Under the pieces are notes generated by a model. It had not been told where the DNA came from and did not search any database. It saw only the letters and a list, made by a program, of their open reading frames with translations. A stretch of 64,000 bases of DNA from positions 62,001 to 126,000 of the forward strand of contig JAUXRG010000098.1 in assembly GCA_030681795.1 (NCBI GenBank), given 5' to 3'. The position numbers and the translations under genes were made by a program. Of this stretch, positions 7,857 through 16,070 are shown piece by piece. Each line of letters starts with the position of its first letter. The first letter of the stretch is position 1. The DNA is from Rubrivivax sp. Lineage in GTDB: Bacteria > Pseudomonadota > Gammaproteobacteria > Burkholderiales > Burkholderiaceae_C.

Positions 7857-7900
7857 TTGAGGGCGCTCAATGATCCGCGCCGCCATCGCGTGACCATACG
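7857..7900 (+). promoter_or_regulatory. FNR-type box upstream of the class II RNR operon
   Basis: TTGAGGGCGCTCAA (7857-7870) has the same TTGAG/CTCAA arms as the box at 2966. A weak -10 element (CATACG, 7895-7900) would put the start site near 7906, with the box centred close to -42. This fits anaerobic activation of the two genes from 7947. A plausible -10 in the opposite direction was not seen. The rest of the 7735-7946 gap appears empty. Confidence 0.6.
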
Positions 7901-7946
7901 CGCCAAGGCATCGCTTGCCGCAAACCAAGGTGCTGCCCGCTGCGCC

Positions 7947-9035
7947 ATGAACCCTCACCCCGCCCCCCCTTTCGACACCTGGCAGTGGCTGCAGGCTTGC
8001 CACGAGACCTGGCAGGCCACGCTGGACCCGGCGCGCGTGGGACGCAGGTTTCGCCGGGCTCGGCTGGCGCGCCTCATCGCCACGGCGCAGCGCGATTCGC
8101 CGCTGTACGCCCGGCGCAATGCCGGTGCACAAGAATTGAGCGACTTCGCGCCTGTCACCCGGGCCGAGCTGATGCACCAGTTCAACGACTGGGCCACCGA
8201 CCGGCGCATCACGCGCGAGGCGGCCGAGGCCTTCGTCGCCGATCCCGACGGCGTCGCCGATGCCTGGCTGGGCCGCTACCTGCTGTGGACCAGCCTGGGC
8301 AGCGGCGGCGAGCCGGGTCTGTTCGTCCAGGACGCGGCCAGCCTGGCCGCCTACGAAGCCCTCGATGCGTTGCGCCTGCGCGCCGCCGACCCGGCCCAGG
8401 CGGCGCTCGGCCTGTGGGGTCTGGGGCGGCGATTCGCCTATGTCGGCGCCATCGGGGGCCACCGCGCCGGCCACGCCAGCATCGAGCGGCTGCGCCGCGT
8501 CGTGCCTGCGGCCTGGGCGCCGCAGGTCGATGTCCTCTCGGCGCGCGAGCCGCTGCCCCTGCTGGCCGAACGCCTGCAGGCCCTGCAGCCCGGGGTGCTG
8601 ATCACGCACCCGAGTTGTGCCGCCGCGCTGGCCGGCCTGCAGGCGCAAGGCGAGTTGCACCTGCGGCTGGACGAGTTGTGGTTGGGCGGCGAGCCGCTCA
8701 TGCCGGCGCAACGCGAACGCCTGCACGGGGCTTTCGGCTGCACGGTGCGCAACAGCTATGGCTCATCGGAGTTCCGCTCGATCGCCTACGAATGCAGGCA
8801 TGGCAGCCTGCACCTGAACGACGACTGGGTGATCCTGGAAGCGGTGGACGAGCACTGGCGAGCGGTGCCACCCGGCGTGCTTTCGCACACCACGCTGCTC
8901 ACCAACCTGGCCAACCTGACACAACCGCTGCTGCGTTGCGAGTTGCCGGATCGCGTGCGCTTCCTCACCGAGCCCTGCCCCTGCGGCAGCGCCTTGCCGG
9001 TCATCGAGGTGCAAGGCCGGGCCACCACCCATTGA
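7947..9035 (+). CDS. F390 synthetase/phenylacetate-CoA ligase-like adenylate-forming protein
   Basis: A 362-residue member of the ANL superfamily related to CapK, phenylacetate-CoA ligase and coenzyme F390 synthetase. It has a glycine-rich phosphate loop TSLGSGGEPG (from residue 115) and the YGSSE adenylation motif (from 271). It is shorter than phenylacetate-CoA ligase (about 430) because the mobile C-terminal lid domain is missing, so it may only adenylate, or may be regulatory. It lies 12 bases upstream of the class II reductase and shares its FNR-type promoter, which suggests a joint role under low oxygen. The substrate is unknown. Confidence 0.8.
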   Translation: MNPHPAPPFDTWQWLQACHETWQATLDPARVGRRFRRARLARLIATAQRDSPLYARRNAGAQELSDFAPVTRAELMHQFNDWATDRRITREAAEAFVADPDGVADAWLGRYLLWTSLGSGGEPGLFVQDAASLAAYEALDALRLRAADPAQAALGLWGLGRRFAYVGAIGGHRAGHASIERLRRVVPAAWAPQVDVLSAREPLPLLAERLQALQPGVLITHPSCAAALAGLQAQGELHLRLDELWLGGEPLMPAQRERLHGAFGCTVRNSYGSSEFRSIAYECRHGSLHLNDDWVILEAVDEHWRAVPPGVLSHTTLLTNLANLTQPLLRCELPDRVRFLTEPCPCGSALPVIEVQGRATTH

Positions 9036-9047
9036 CCCGGGCGTGCC

Positions 9048-10853
9048 ATGGACATCGCCAGCCAACCGATCAGCCACGACGTGTTGATGGATCTCTACGC
9101 CCAACCCGGCGAGCGCAGCATCGACGACGTGCGCCGGCGCATCGCCCGCGCCCTGGCGCAGGCCGAGGTGCCGGCGCGGCGCGCGGCCTGGGAAGCGCGT
9201 TTCCTGGCCGTCCAGCAGGCCGGCTTCATCCCGGCGGGCCGCATCGCAGCGCACGCCGGCACGGGCCTGCGGGCCACGCTGATCAACTGCTTCGTGCAGC
9301 CCCTGGCCGATTCGATCAGCCACGCCGAAGGCCCCTGGCCTTCGATCTACACCGCACTGGCCGAAACCGCCGAGACGCTGCGCCTGGGTGGCGGCGTGGG
9401 GCTGGATTTCTCGCCCATCCGGCCGATCGGCGCGCAGGTCGCCAGCACGCAGCTGCAGGCCGCCGGGCCGCTGGCCTTCATGCGCCTGTTCGATGCCTCA
9501 TGCCAGGCGCTGGACAGCTCGACCCCGCGGCGCAGCGCGTTGATGGCGGTGCTGCGCTGGGACCACCCCGACGTCGAATCCTTCGTCAGCGCCAAGGCCG
9601 GCGGCGGGCTCGAACATTTCAACCTCTCGGTCGCGGTGGGCGACGCCTTCATGCACGCGATCGAGGCCGGTTCGGAGATCGAACTGGTGCACGCCGCCGA
9701 GCCCGGCCCGGCGCAGCAGGCCGCGGGCGCCGCGCGGCGCGCCGACGGGAGGTGGACCTACCGCCGACTCGGGGCACGCAGCCTGTGGGACCAGATCGTG
9801 CGCTCGGCGCACGGGCACGGCGAACCAGGGCTGCTGTTCCTGGACCGCATCAACGCCGACAACAACCTGGCCTACTGCGAGACGATCACCGCCACCAACC
9901 CCTGCGGCGAGCAGCCCTTGCCGCCCTATGGCGCTTGTTGCCTGGGCTCGATCGATCTCACGCGCCTGGTCACCCAGCCTTTCGAGCCGGCGGCAGGCTT
10001 CGACTTCGCCCGTCTGCACGCCATCGTGCCGGTGGCCGTGCGCATGCTGGACAACGTGCTCGAGATCAGCGCCTGGCCCTTGCCGCAGCAGCAGGCGCAG
10101 GCCCAGGCCAAGCGGCGCATCGGCCTGGGCTACACCGGCCTGGGCGACGCACTGGCCATGCTCGGCCTGCACTACGACAGCGAGGCCGCGCGCGCCATGG
10201 CCACCCGCATCACGCGCGTCTTGCGCGACACGGCCTACGCCGCCTCGACCGCCCTGGCGCGTGAACGCGGCGCATTCCCGCTCTTCGATGCCCAGGGCCT
10301 GCTGCGCGAGGGCAGCTGCGCCTCGCGTCTGCCGCCGGCGTTGCGCCAGCGCATCTTGGCGTGCGGCCTGCGCAACTCGCACCTGCTGTCGATCGCCCCG
10401 GCCGGCAGCGTCAGCCTGGCATTTGCCGACAACGCCAGCAGCGGCATCGAGCCCGCTTACGCCTGGCACTACCTGAGGGACCGGCGTTGCCACCGCGGGC
10501 CGGGTGTGACCGCCTACGACGTCGAGGACCATGCCTGGCGCCTGTTCCATCGTCTCAAGGGCGATCAGGCGCCGCTGCCCGCCGCCTTCGTCCATGCCCT
10601 GGAGCTCTCGGCGCGGGCCCACCTGGAGATGGTCGCCGCGGTGGCGCCCTATATCGACGGCGCCATTTCCAAGACCGTGAATGCGCCCGAGTCGTGTCCT
10701 CTCGGCGAATTCGCGTCGCTGTACCGGCAGGCCTGGCTTCTCGGGCTCAAGGGCATCACCGCCTTCCGCCCCAACCGCGTCTTCGGCGCGGTGCTGCATG
10801 CGCGCGCGGCACAGGCCACACCGGCACCGGCCCGGCGCCGCGGGGCGAATTGA
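9048..10853 (+). CDS. nrdJ: Adenosylcobalamin-dependent (class II) ribonucleotide reductase, short form
   Basis: A 601-residue class II reductase, which makes deoxynucleotides without oxygen using coenzyme B12. The active-site motif NPCGEQ places the thiyl-radical cysteine at C286, with the N-x-C-x-E triad intact. C297 in GACCLGS and C81 in NCFVQ match the redox pair by comparison with the Thermotoga enzyme. The common C-terminal cysteine-rich tail that re-reduces the active site is absent, so thioredoxin or another partner must act directly. An FNR-type box upstream fits use under low oxygen. It converges on the sensor kinase with a 19-base gap. Confidence 0.92.
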   Translation: MDIASQPISHDVLMDLYAQPGERSIDDVRRRIARALAQAEVPARRAAWEARFLAVQQAGFIPAGRIAAHAGTGLRATLINCFVQPLADSISHAEGPWPSIYTALAETAETLRLGGGVGLDFSPIRPIGAQVASTQLQAAGPLAFMRLFDASCQALDSSTPRRSALMAVLRWDHPDVESFVSAKAGGGLEHFNLSVAVGDAFMHAIEAGSEIELVHAAEPGPAQQAAGAARRADGRWTYRRLGARSLWDQIVRSAHGHGEPGLLFLDRINADNNLAYCETITATNPCGEQPLPPYGACCLGSIDLTRLVTQPFEPAAGFDFARLHAIVPVAVRMLDNVLEISAWPLPQQQAQAQAKRRIGLGYTGLGDALAMLGLHYDSEAARAMATRITRVLRDTAYAASTALARERGAFPLFDAQGLLREGSCASRLPPALRQRILACGLRNSHLLSIAPAGSVSLAFADNASSGIEPAYAWHYLRDRRCHRGPGVTAYDVEDHAWRLFHRLKGDQAPLPAAFVHALELSARAHLEMVAAVAPYIDGAISKTVNAPESCPLGEFASLYRQAWLLGLKGITAFRPNRVFGAVLHARAAQATPAPARRRGAN

Positions 10854-10872
10854 GTCGACTCCCGCTGCCCGG

Positions 10873-12294
10873 TCAGCCCGGCGCGGCGTCCGACACCGGT
10901 ACGCTCACCTCCACCACCGTGCCGTCGCCCGGCTGGCCGTCAACCTTGAGCACCCCGCCGAGCGCGCGCACGCGTTCCCGCATCCCCAGCAGCCCGAAGG
11001 ATTGCGGCTTGAGCCGATCGGCGCTGCGTATGCCTATGCCGTTGTCGCTGATGCGCAGGGTGACCCTTCCCCCCTTCGGGCCGGAGAGGCGAACCTGCAC
11101 GCTGCTCGCCTGGGCATGATTGGCCGCGTTGTGCAGGGCCTCCTGCGCCACCCGGTACAAGCAGGTCGTGACGCCGGGCGCGTCGAGCAAGGCGTCGCCG
11201 GCGCCGTCCTGCACGTCGAGCCGGCAGGCCAGGCCGGTGCGCTTGTTGAACTGCGCGATGAGGACTTCGAGCGCCGGCACCAGGCCGAGGTCTTCGAGCA
11301 TGTGCGGCCGCAGGTTGTTGATGATGCGGCGCGTCGAGTCGATCGCCGCCGAGGCCAGGCCGTCAATCTCGGCGAGCATCGCCGCCGTGGCGACGGGGAT
11401 GCCCGGCGAGGCGTCGCGCATCGAGCCCACGAGCATCCGGATGGCCCCCAGCGTCTGCTGCAGATCGTCGTGCAGCTCGCGCGCGATGCGCTTGCGTTCC
11501 CCCTCGCGGATCTGCTCCTGGGCCACGACCAGGCGTTGCAGGTCGGCGTGCGAGCGCACCTGCTCGGCCTGCGCCCGATCGACGTCCAACAAGTCGCGAT
11601 GCATCGCCGTGAACAGCGACTGGCCGCCCAGGGACAAATGCGAGATCGAGGTCTCCAGAGCGAACTCGGTGCCATCGGCGCGCAGGCCGAGTAGCTGCAT
11701 CGGCCTGCCCATGGCGCGGAGCTTGAAATCGCTGTCGCCAAAGGCCTTCATGTCGAAGCGGTGCCTGGCGCGAAACCGCTCGGGGATCAATCGCTCCAGG
11801 GGCGCGCCGATCAGCTCGTCCACGCTCTTGTAGCCGAACATCTTCGCGGCCGCCGGATTGGCCATCACGATGACCTGGGCGTCGTTGGCGGTGACGATCG
11901 CGTCGCTGGCCGCTTCGAAGATGGCGCGCAGCCGGGTGTCGCCCAGGTCGCGCGCATCGAGCATCCGATTGAACTGCCGCGCGACCGAAGCGATTTCCGG
12001 GGCCCCGGTCACCTCGGCCCGCACCTCGCTGCGACCGGAGGCGACCGCTGCGGCGGCGCGGGCAAGCTCTGCGATCGGCTTGACGATGGCGGCGCTCAGC
12101 CACCATGCCCCACCCAGCGCCAGCAGCCACACACCCGCCCCGATGCCGAGGGTCTGCCAAAGCGTGACTTCGTAGTGCGCGGACAAGCCGTCGGCGAAGT
12201 GCCACGCCAGGATTCCCGCCACAGGAACCAGGATCGTCAGCACCAGAAGAAAGATTCGCGCGCGGATCGAAATGCGGTCAAACCAGAACTTCAT
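10873..12294 (-). CDS. Membrane sensor histidine kinase, HAMP-PAS-HisKA_3-HATPase
   Basis: The 473-residue protein has a transmembrane segment near 10-35 and a second near 45-70 with only a short external loop, then HAMP, a PAS domain (about 120-225), a dimerisation box with phospho-acceptor H275 (RELHDDLQQ) and an ATPase domain with DNGIG. This is the NarX/DevS kinase class that feeds LuxR-type regulators, so the regulator at 5375-6067 is the likely partner. In the PAS domain, H178 (RARH) and R197 align with the heme ligand H200 and the signalling R220 of FixL with one gap. Many non-heme PAS domains share this pattern, so heme binding is only possible. The start at 12294 has AGAGG upstream. 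Confidence 0.9.
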   Translation of the reverse strand: MKFWFDRISIRARIFLLVLTILVPVAGILAWHFADGLSAHYEVTLWQTLGIGAGVWLLALGGAWWLSAAIVKPIAELARAAAAVASGRSEVRAEVTGAPEIASVARQFNRMLDARDLGDTRLRAIFEAASDAIVTANDAQVIVMANPAAAKMFGYKSVDELIGAPLERLIPERFRARHRFDMKAFGDSDFKLRAMGRPMQLLGLRADGTEFALETSISHLSLGGQSLFTAMHRDLLDVDRAQAEQVRSHADLQRLVVAQEQIREGERKRIARELHDDLQQTLGAIRMLVGSMRDASPGIPVATAAMLAEIDGLASAAIDSTRRIINNLRPHMLEDLGLVPALEVLIAQFNKRTGLACRLDVQDGAGDALLDAPGVTTCLYRVAQEALHNAANHAQASSVQVRLSGPKGGRVTLRISDNGIGIRSADRLKPQSFGLLGMRERVRALGGVLKVDGQPGDGTVVEVSVPVSDAAPG

Positions 12295-12468
12295 TGGCGC
12301 CTCTGTCAGTTCAAGATCGGGGCCGGGCAATGGGTGTCAATTGTGGCGCCGCAAGCCCTGCCTGGGGCGGCCACCCGGTCGCCCGATGCGGGCACGGTCA
12401 ACGCCGCGCCCGATTCCCCGTTCAAGCCGACAATGCCGGCCGCACGGCCCACCTCCAAAGGATCTGAA

Positions 12469-13101
12469 ATGAAGCGTCGCGAATTTGCCATTGCCCTGGG
12501 CGCCACGTCTGTGCTGGCCCGCCCGGCCTGGGCCGCCAGCGAGCCCGTCGAGGACAAGGACTTCACGCGGCTGCCGCAGCCGATTCCCGTGGCCCTGGCC
12601 GGCAAGGTGGAGGTCATCGAGTTCTTCGGCTACTGGTGCCCTCACTGCGCGACCTTCGAGCCCAAGCTGGATGCCTGGGCGCGCGCACTGCCGGCCGATG
12701 TGAACTTCCGGCGCGTCCCGGTGGGCTGGCAAGACGCGCAGGAGCCCTACCAGCGGATGTATTTCGCGCTCGAAGCGCTGGGCCTGCTCGACACCCTGCA
12801 TGCCAAGGTCTTCCAGGCCGTGCAGGTGGACCGCCTGCGGCTGAAGAAGGACGCCGACTTCCTGGCCTTCGCCACGACCCACGGCCTGGACGGAGCCAAG
12901 CTCGTGGCGGCGGCCAACAGTGCCGCGGTCTCTGCCCGGGTGCGCGCAGCCAACCAGCTGGTCACGAGCTACCGCGTCGACGGCGTGCCGACGCTGGCCG
13001 TGCATGGCCGCTTCATGACCTCGCCCGCGATGGCCGGCAGCGCCGAGCGTGCGCTGCAGGTCGTGGACGCCCTCATCCGCCAGGCCCGGACGACGAAGTG
13101 A
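12469..13101 (+). CDS. DsbA-like periplasmic thiol:disulfide interchange protein
   Basis: The 210-residue product has a signal peptide (MKRREFAIALGATSVLARPAWA) with twin arginines but a short, Sec-compatible core. A thioredoxin fold follows with active site C57-P-H-C60 and the cis-proline loop GVPTLAV. It would oxidise cysteine pairs in exported proteins, with DsbB as electron acceptor (not in the window). AAAGGAT precedes the start by four bases. The 174-base gap to the divergent kinase contains a TTGACA hexamer on the minus strand at 12335-12340 that may be the kinase promoter. It is convergent with the RraA-like gene. Confidence 0.93.
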   Translation: MKRREFAIALGATSVLARPAWAASEPVEDKDFTRLPQPIPVALAGKVEVIEFFGYWCPHCATFEPKLDAWARALPADVNFRRVPVGWQDAQEPYQRMYFALEALGLLDTLHAKVFQAVQVDRLRLKKDADFLAFATTHGLDGAKLVAAANSAAVSARVRAANQLVTSYRVDGVPTLAVHGRFMTSPAMAGSAERALQVVDALIRQARTTK

Positions 13102-13126
13102 CCGGCCGGGCGACCCGCCCCTGCGT

Positions 13127-13864
13127 TCAGCCGCCCTTGCCCTGGGCCTGCACCCAGGCCTGGTAACGCGCCTGGTTCTCGGCGTTGGGCGGGTACAGCC
13201 CCGGCAGGGCCTCGCCGGCCTGCACCTGCTGCAGGATCCAGCCCTCCAGGCGTTCCTGTTCGGCACCGGCTTCGATGACCTTGTCCAGCAGGGCCGCCGG
13301 GATGACCACGGCGCCGTCGTCGTCGACCACGCAGACGTCGTTGGGGAAGACCGCGACGCCGCCGCAGGCGATGGGCTGCTGCCAGTCGACGAAGGTCAGG
13401 CTGTTGACCGAAGCCGGCGCGGCCGTGCCCTGGCACCACACCGGCAGCCCGGTGGACAGCACACCGGCCACGTCGCGCACCACGCCGTCGGTGACCAGGG
13501 CGGCCACTTCGCGCTTGCGCAGCCGCGCGCAAAGGATGTCGCCGAAGATGCCGGCATCGGTGGTGCCCATGGCGTCGACCACGGCGATCACGCCGGCAGG
13601 CATGGCCTCGATGGCCGCGCGCGTGGAAATCGGCGAGCCCCACGACGCCGGCGTGGCCAGGTCCTCACGCGCGGGCACGAAGCGCAGCGTGAAGATGCGG
13701 CCGACGCAGCGCGGCTGCGGCGTACGCAAGGCGCGGGTGCCGCGCATCCACACGTTGCGCAGGCCCTGCTTGAGCAGCACCGTGGTCAGCGTGGCGGTCG
13801 AGATTTGCAGCAAGGCGGCATGGGTGGCCGCAGGCAGCGGCAGGACGGCAGGTGTGTCGTTCAT
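13127..13864 (-). CDS. RraA/HMG-aldolase-family protein
   Basis: A 245-residue member of the RraA fold, whose members include the RNase E inhibitor RraA and 4-hydroxy-4-methyl-2-oxoglutarate/oxaloacetate-cleaving aldolases. The glycine-rich and acidic stretches DAMGTTDAGIFGDIL and ALVTDGVVRDVAG match the metal- and substrate-binding region (the G-x-R-D pattern is represented by G-V-V-R-D). It is longer than RraA itself (about 160), which favours an enzyme. It is divergent from the LacI regulator across a shared operator, so it probably belongs to sugar-diacid metabolism, cleaving or decarboxylating a C4-C6 keto acid. The substrate is an inference. Confidence 0.8.
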   Translation of the reverse strand: MNDTPAVLPLPAATHAALLQISTATLTTVLLKQGLRNVWMRGTRALRTPQPRCVGRIFTLRFVPAREDLATPASWGSPISTRAAIEAMPAGVIAVVDAMGTTDAGIFGDILCARLRKREVAALVTDGVVRDVAGVLSTGLPVWCQGTAAPASVNSLTFVDWQQPIACGGVAVFPNDVCVVDDDGAVVIPAALLDKVIEAGAEQERLEGWILQQVQAGEALPGLYPPNAENQARYQAWVQAQGKGG

Positions 13865-13918
13865 GGTGAGGTCGGGTGTTGGAGGGCCAGCGCGCATTGT
13901 GGACCGGTGGCACGGCAC

Positions 13919-13943
13919 GGTAGCGCTGCCATCGGCCTAAAAT
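13919..13943 (+). promoter_or_regulatory. LacI-family operator and leaderless -10 box before the regulator gene
   Basis: GGTAGCGCTGCC (13919-13930) differs by one base from the two perfect operators before the Bug gene. A TAAAAT -10 box (13938-13943) ends five bases before the ATG, so the operator lies in the promoter spacer and the transcript would begin at or next to the start codon. This suggests autoregulation, and repression of the divergent RraA-like gene. Confidence 0.65.
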
Positions 13944-13948
13944 GCGGC

Positions 13949-14977
13949 ATGACTCAGGAGTCACCCCCCCGGCGGCCCCGACGCGGCAGCGGCGCCGTCA
14001 CCCTGCACGACGTGGCCCGGTTGGCCGGTGTCGCGCCGATCACCGCCTCGAGGGCATTGAACACGCCGAACCAGGTTTCGGCCGAGGTGCTGAGGAAGGT
14101 CGGCGACGCCGTCGCCCGCACCGGCTATGTACCCAATCGCCTCGCCGGCGGCCTGGCGTCCCGGCGCAGCCGGCTGGTCGCGGCCGTGGTGCCGACCCTC
14201 TCCGGCCCGGTCTTCCTGGAGACCGTGCAGTCGCTCACCGAGGCGCTGGCCGGGCAGGGCTACCAGCTCATGCTGGGCCAGTCCGGGTATGCCGGCACGC
14301 GCGAGGATGCCCTGCTGGCCGCCGTCATCGGGCGCCGGCCCGACGGCATCGTGCTCACCGGCATCCTGCATTCGGCCGAGGGCCGCCGCCGCCTCCTGGC
14401 GTCGGGCATCCCCGTGGTCGAGACCTGGGACCTCACGCCCACGCCCATCGACATGCTCGTCGGCTTCTCGCACGTGGATGTGGGGCGCGCCGTGGCCGCT
14501 TTCCTGCACGCCAGGGGGCGACGGCGGTTCGCGGTGGTGGCGGGCGACGACGAGCGCGCGCAGCGTCGCTCCGAGGCCTTTCAGGCGGCCGCGCGCTCGC
14601 TGGGCCTGCCGCAAGTGCAGGTGGCCGTGGTCCCCGCGCCCACCACGCTCAGATACGGCCGCGAGTCGCTCACCCGCTTGATGGGCCTGTGCAGCGAACT
14701 CGACGCCGTATTCTGCAGTTCCGACCTGCTGGCCCTGGGTGTATTGACCGAAGCACGGGTCGCGGGAATCGACGTGCCGGGTCGGCTCGCCGTCGTCGGT
14801 TTCGGCGACCAGAACTTTGCGGCGGACATGGCCCCCGCGCTCACCACGGTCCACATCGACGGCACGGCGATCGGCCGTCAAGCCGCGCAGTTCATCGTCG
14901 ACCGCGCCGAAGGCCGCGAGGTGAGCCCGCGCGTGATCGACATCGGCTTCGAGATCATCGAACGCCAGAGCACTTGA
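13949..14977 (+). CDS. LacI-family transcriptional regulator of sugar-diacid genes
   Basis: The 342-residue protein has the LacI helix-turn-helix and hinge (VTLHDVARLAGVAPITASRA, then RTGYVPNRLAGGLASRRS) and a periplasmic-binding-protein-like effector domain. It resembles GntR/GudR-like LacI members. Three copies of a GGTAGCGCTACC-type palindrome, the usual LacI operator shape with a central CG step, lie before this gene and before the transporter/dehydratase operon. It likely represses that operon until glucarate, galactarate or a product binds; the effector is inferred from the neighbours. The start is set by the ATG next to the -10 box; no Shine-Dalgarno sequence is needed if leaderless. 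Confidence 0.92.
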   Translation: MTQESPPRRPRRGSGAVTLHDVARLAGVAPITASRALNTPNQVSAEVLRKVGDAVARTGYVPNRLAGGLASRRSRLVAAVVPTLSGPVFLETVQSLTEALAGQGYQLMLGQSGYAGTREDALLAAVIGRRPDGIVLTGILHSAEGRRRLLASGIPVVETWDLTPTPIDMLVGFSHVDVGRAVAAFLHARGRRRFAVVAGDDERAQRRSEAFQAAARSLGLPQVQVAVVPAPTTLRYGRESLTRLMGLCSELDAVFCSSDLLALGVLTEARVAGIDVPGRLAVVGFGDQNFAADMAPALTTVHIDGTAIGRQAAQFIVDRAEGREVSPRVIDIGFEIIERQST

Positions 14978-15004
14978 CGCGGGTAATTCCCGATCTCGCG
15001 CGCA

Positions 15005-15058
15005 TTGCCAGGCCAATTAGGTAGCGCTACCATTCAAAATCAATTTGGTAGCGCTACC
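15005..15058 (+). promoter_or_regulatory. Promoter with twin LacI-family operators
   Basis: Two perfect GGTAGCGCTACC palindromes at 15020-15031 and 15047-15058 have centres 27 bases apart. A -35 TTGCCA (15005-15010) and -10 TACCAT (15028-15033) with 17-base spacing place the first operator over the promoter core and the second just after the start site. Bound repressor would block initiation. This controls the operon from 15090 to 19812. Confidence 0.75.
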
Positions 15059-15089
15059 GCTCCCCGTCCCAAGCCCAAGGAGACTCCGC

Positions 15090-16052
15090 ATGAAGAAGCT
15101 GTTTGCCGCCCTCGCGCTCGGCCTGGCCGCCGTGAGTGGTGTACAGGCCCAGGCCTGGCCGGCCAAGCCGGTGACCCTGCTGGTGCCTTTCCCGCCCGGC
15201 GGCTCCACCGACTTGATCGCCCGCACGCTGGCCCCGAAGCTGCAGGAAAAGCTGGGCGGCCTGTTCATCGTCGAGAACAAGGCGGGAGCCACCGGCACCG
15301 TCGGCGCCGGCCAGGTCAAACGGGCCCCGCCCGACGGCTACATGGTGTTCGTCTCGTCGCTGGGGCCATTCGTCATCGCGCCGCACCTCATCAAGAACGT
15401 GACCTACGACCCGCTGAAGGATTTCGACTACCTCACCGTCGCGGTGCAGGCACCGAATGTGCTGGCCGTTCCGGCGGCCTCGCCGCACAAGTCGCTGGCC
15501 GATGTGATTGCCTTCCACAAGGCCCAACCTGGCAAGATGAGCTTTGCCTCGTCAGGCAATGGCTCGAGCGATCACCTCACGGCCGAGTTGTTCTGGCAGA
15601 TGACGGGCACCAGCGGACTGCACATCCCCTACAAGGGCGGCGCGCCGGCGATGTCCGACCTGCTGGGTAGCCAGGTCGACGCCACGTTCATGAATATCAA
15701 TACCGGCCTGCCGAATATCAAGGCCGGCAAGCTGCGCGCCCTGGCCATCACCAGCGCCAAGCGCTCGCCCCTGCTGCCCGACGTGCCGACGATGGAAGAA
15801 CTCGGCGTGAAGGGCCTCATCGTCTATTCGTGGCAAGCCTTTGCCGCGCCCAAGGGGCTGCCTGCGGAGATCAAGACCAAGCTGCACGAGGCCCTGGTGG
15901 CCGGCCTGAACGATCCTCAGATCAAGGCCAAGCTGATCGACCTGGGCTTCGAGATCGTCGGCAATACGCCCGAGCAGTTCACCGCCTTCCAGGCCGCGGA
16001 ATTCGCGCGCTGGAAGAAGGTGATCGAGCTGGGCAAGATCACTGCAGACTGA
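15090..16052 (+). CDS. Bug/TctC-family tripartite tricarboxylate transporter substrate-binding protein
   Basis: A 320-residue exported protein with a signal peptide (first about 22 residues, ending VQAQA) and the Bug start of the mature chain, WPAKPVTLLVPFPPGG. The family binds carboxylates in the periplasm and may hand them to TctAB permeases; no tctA or tctB gene is near, as is usual for the many orphan Bug proteins of Burkholderiales. AAGGAG precedes the ATG by seven bases. It is the first gene of the diacid operon, so glucarate or galactarate is the likely ligand, by context only. Confidence 0.93.
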   Translation: MKKLFAALALGLAAVSGVQAQAWPAKPVTLLVPFPPGGSTDLIARTLAPKLQEKLGGLFIVENKAGATGTVGAGQVKRAPPDGYMVFVSSLGPFVIAPHLIKNVTYDPLKDFDYLTVAVQAPNVLAVPAASPHKSLADVIAFHKAQPGKMSFASSGNGSSDHLTAELFWQMTGTSGLHIPYKGGAPAMSDLLGSQVDATFMNINTGLPNIKAGKLRALAITSAKRSPLLPDVPTMEELGVKGLIVYSWQAFAAPKGLPAEIKTKLHEALVAGLNDPQIKAKLIDLGFEIVGNTPEQFTAFQAAEFARWKKVIELGKITAD

Positions 16053-16070
16053 TCTCCGCGGGCAGGCCTC

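Noticed and set aside
6031-7860. 609-codon plus-strand frame opposite the fused kinase gene
   Set aside because: The minus-strand frame has intact kinase motifs over the same bases.
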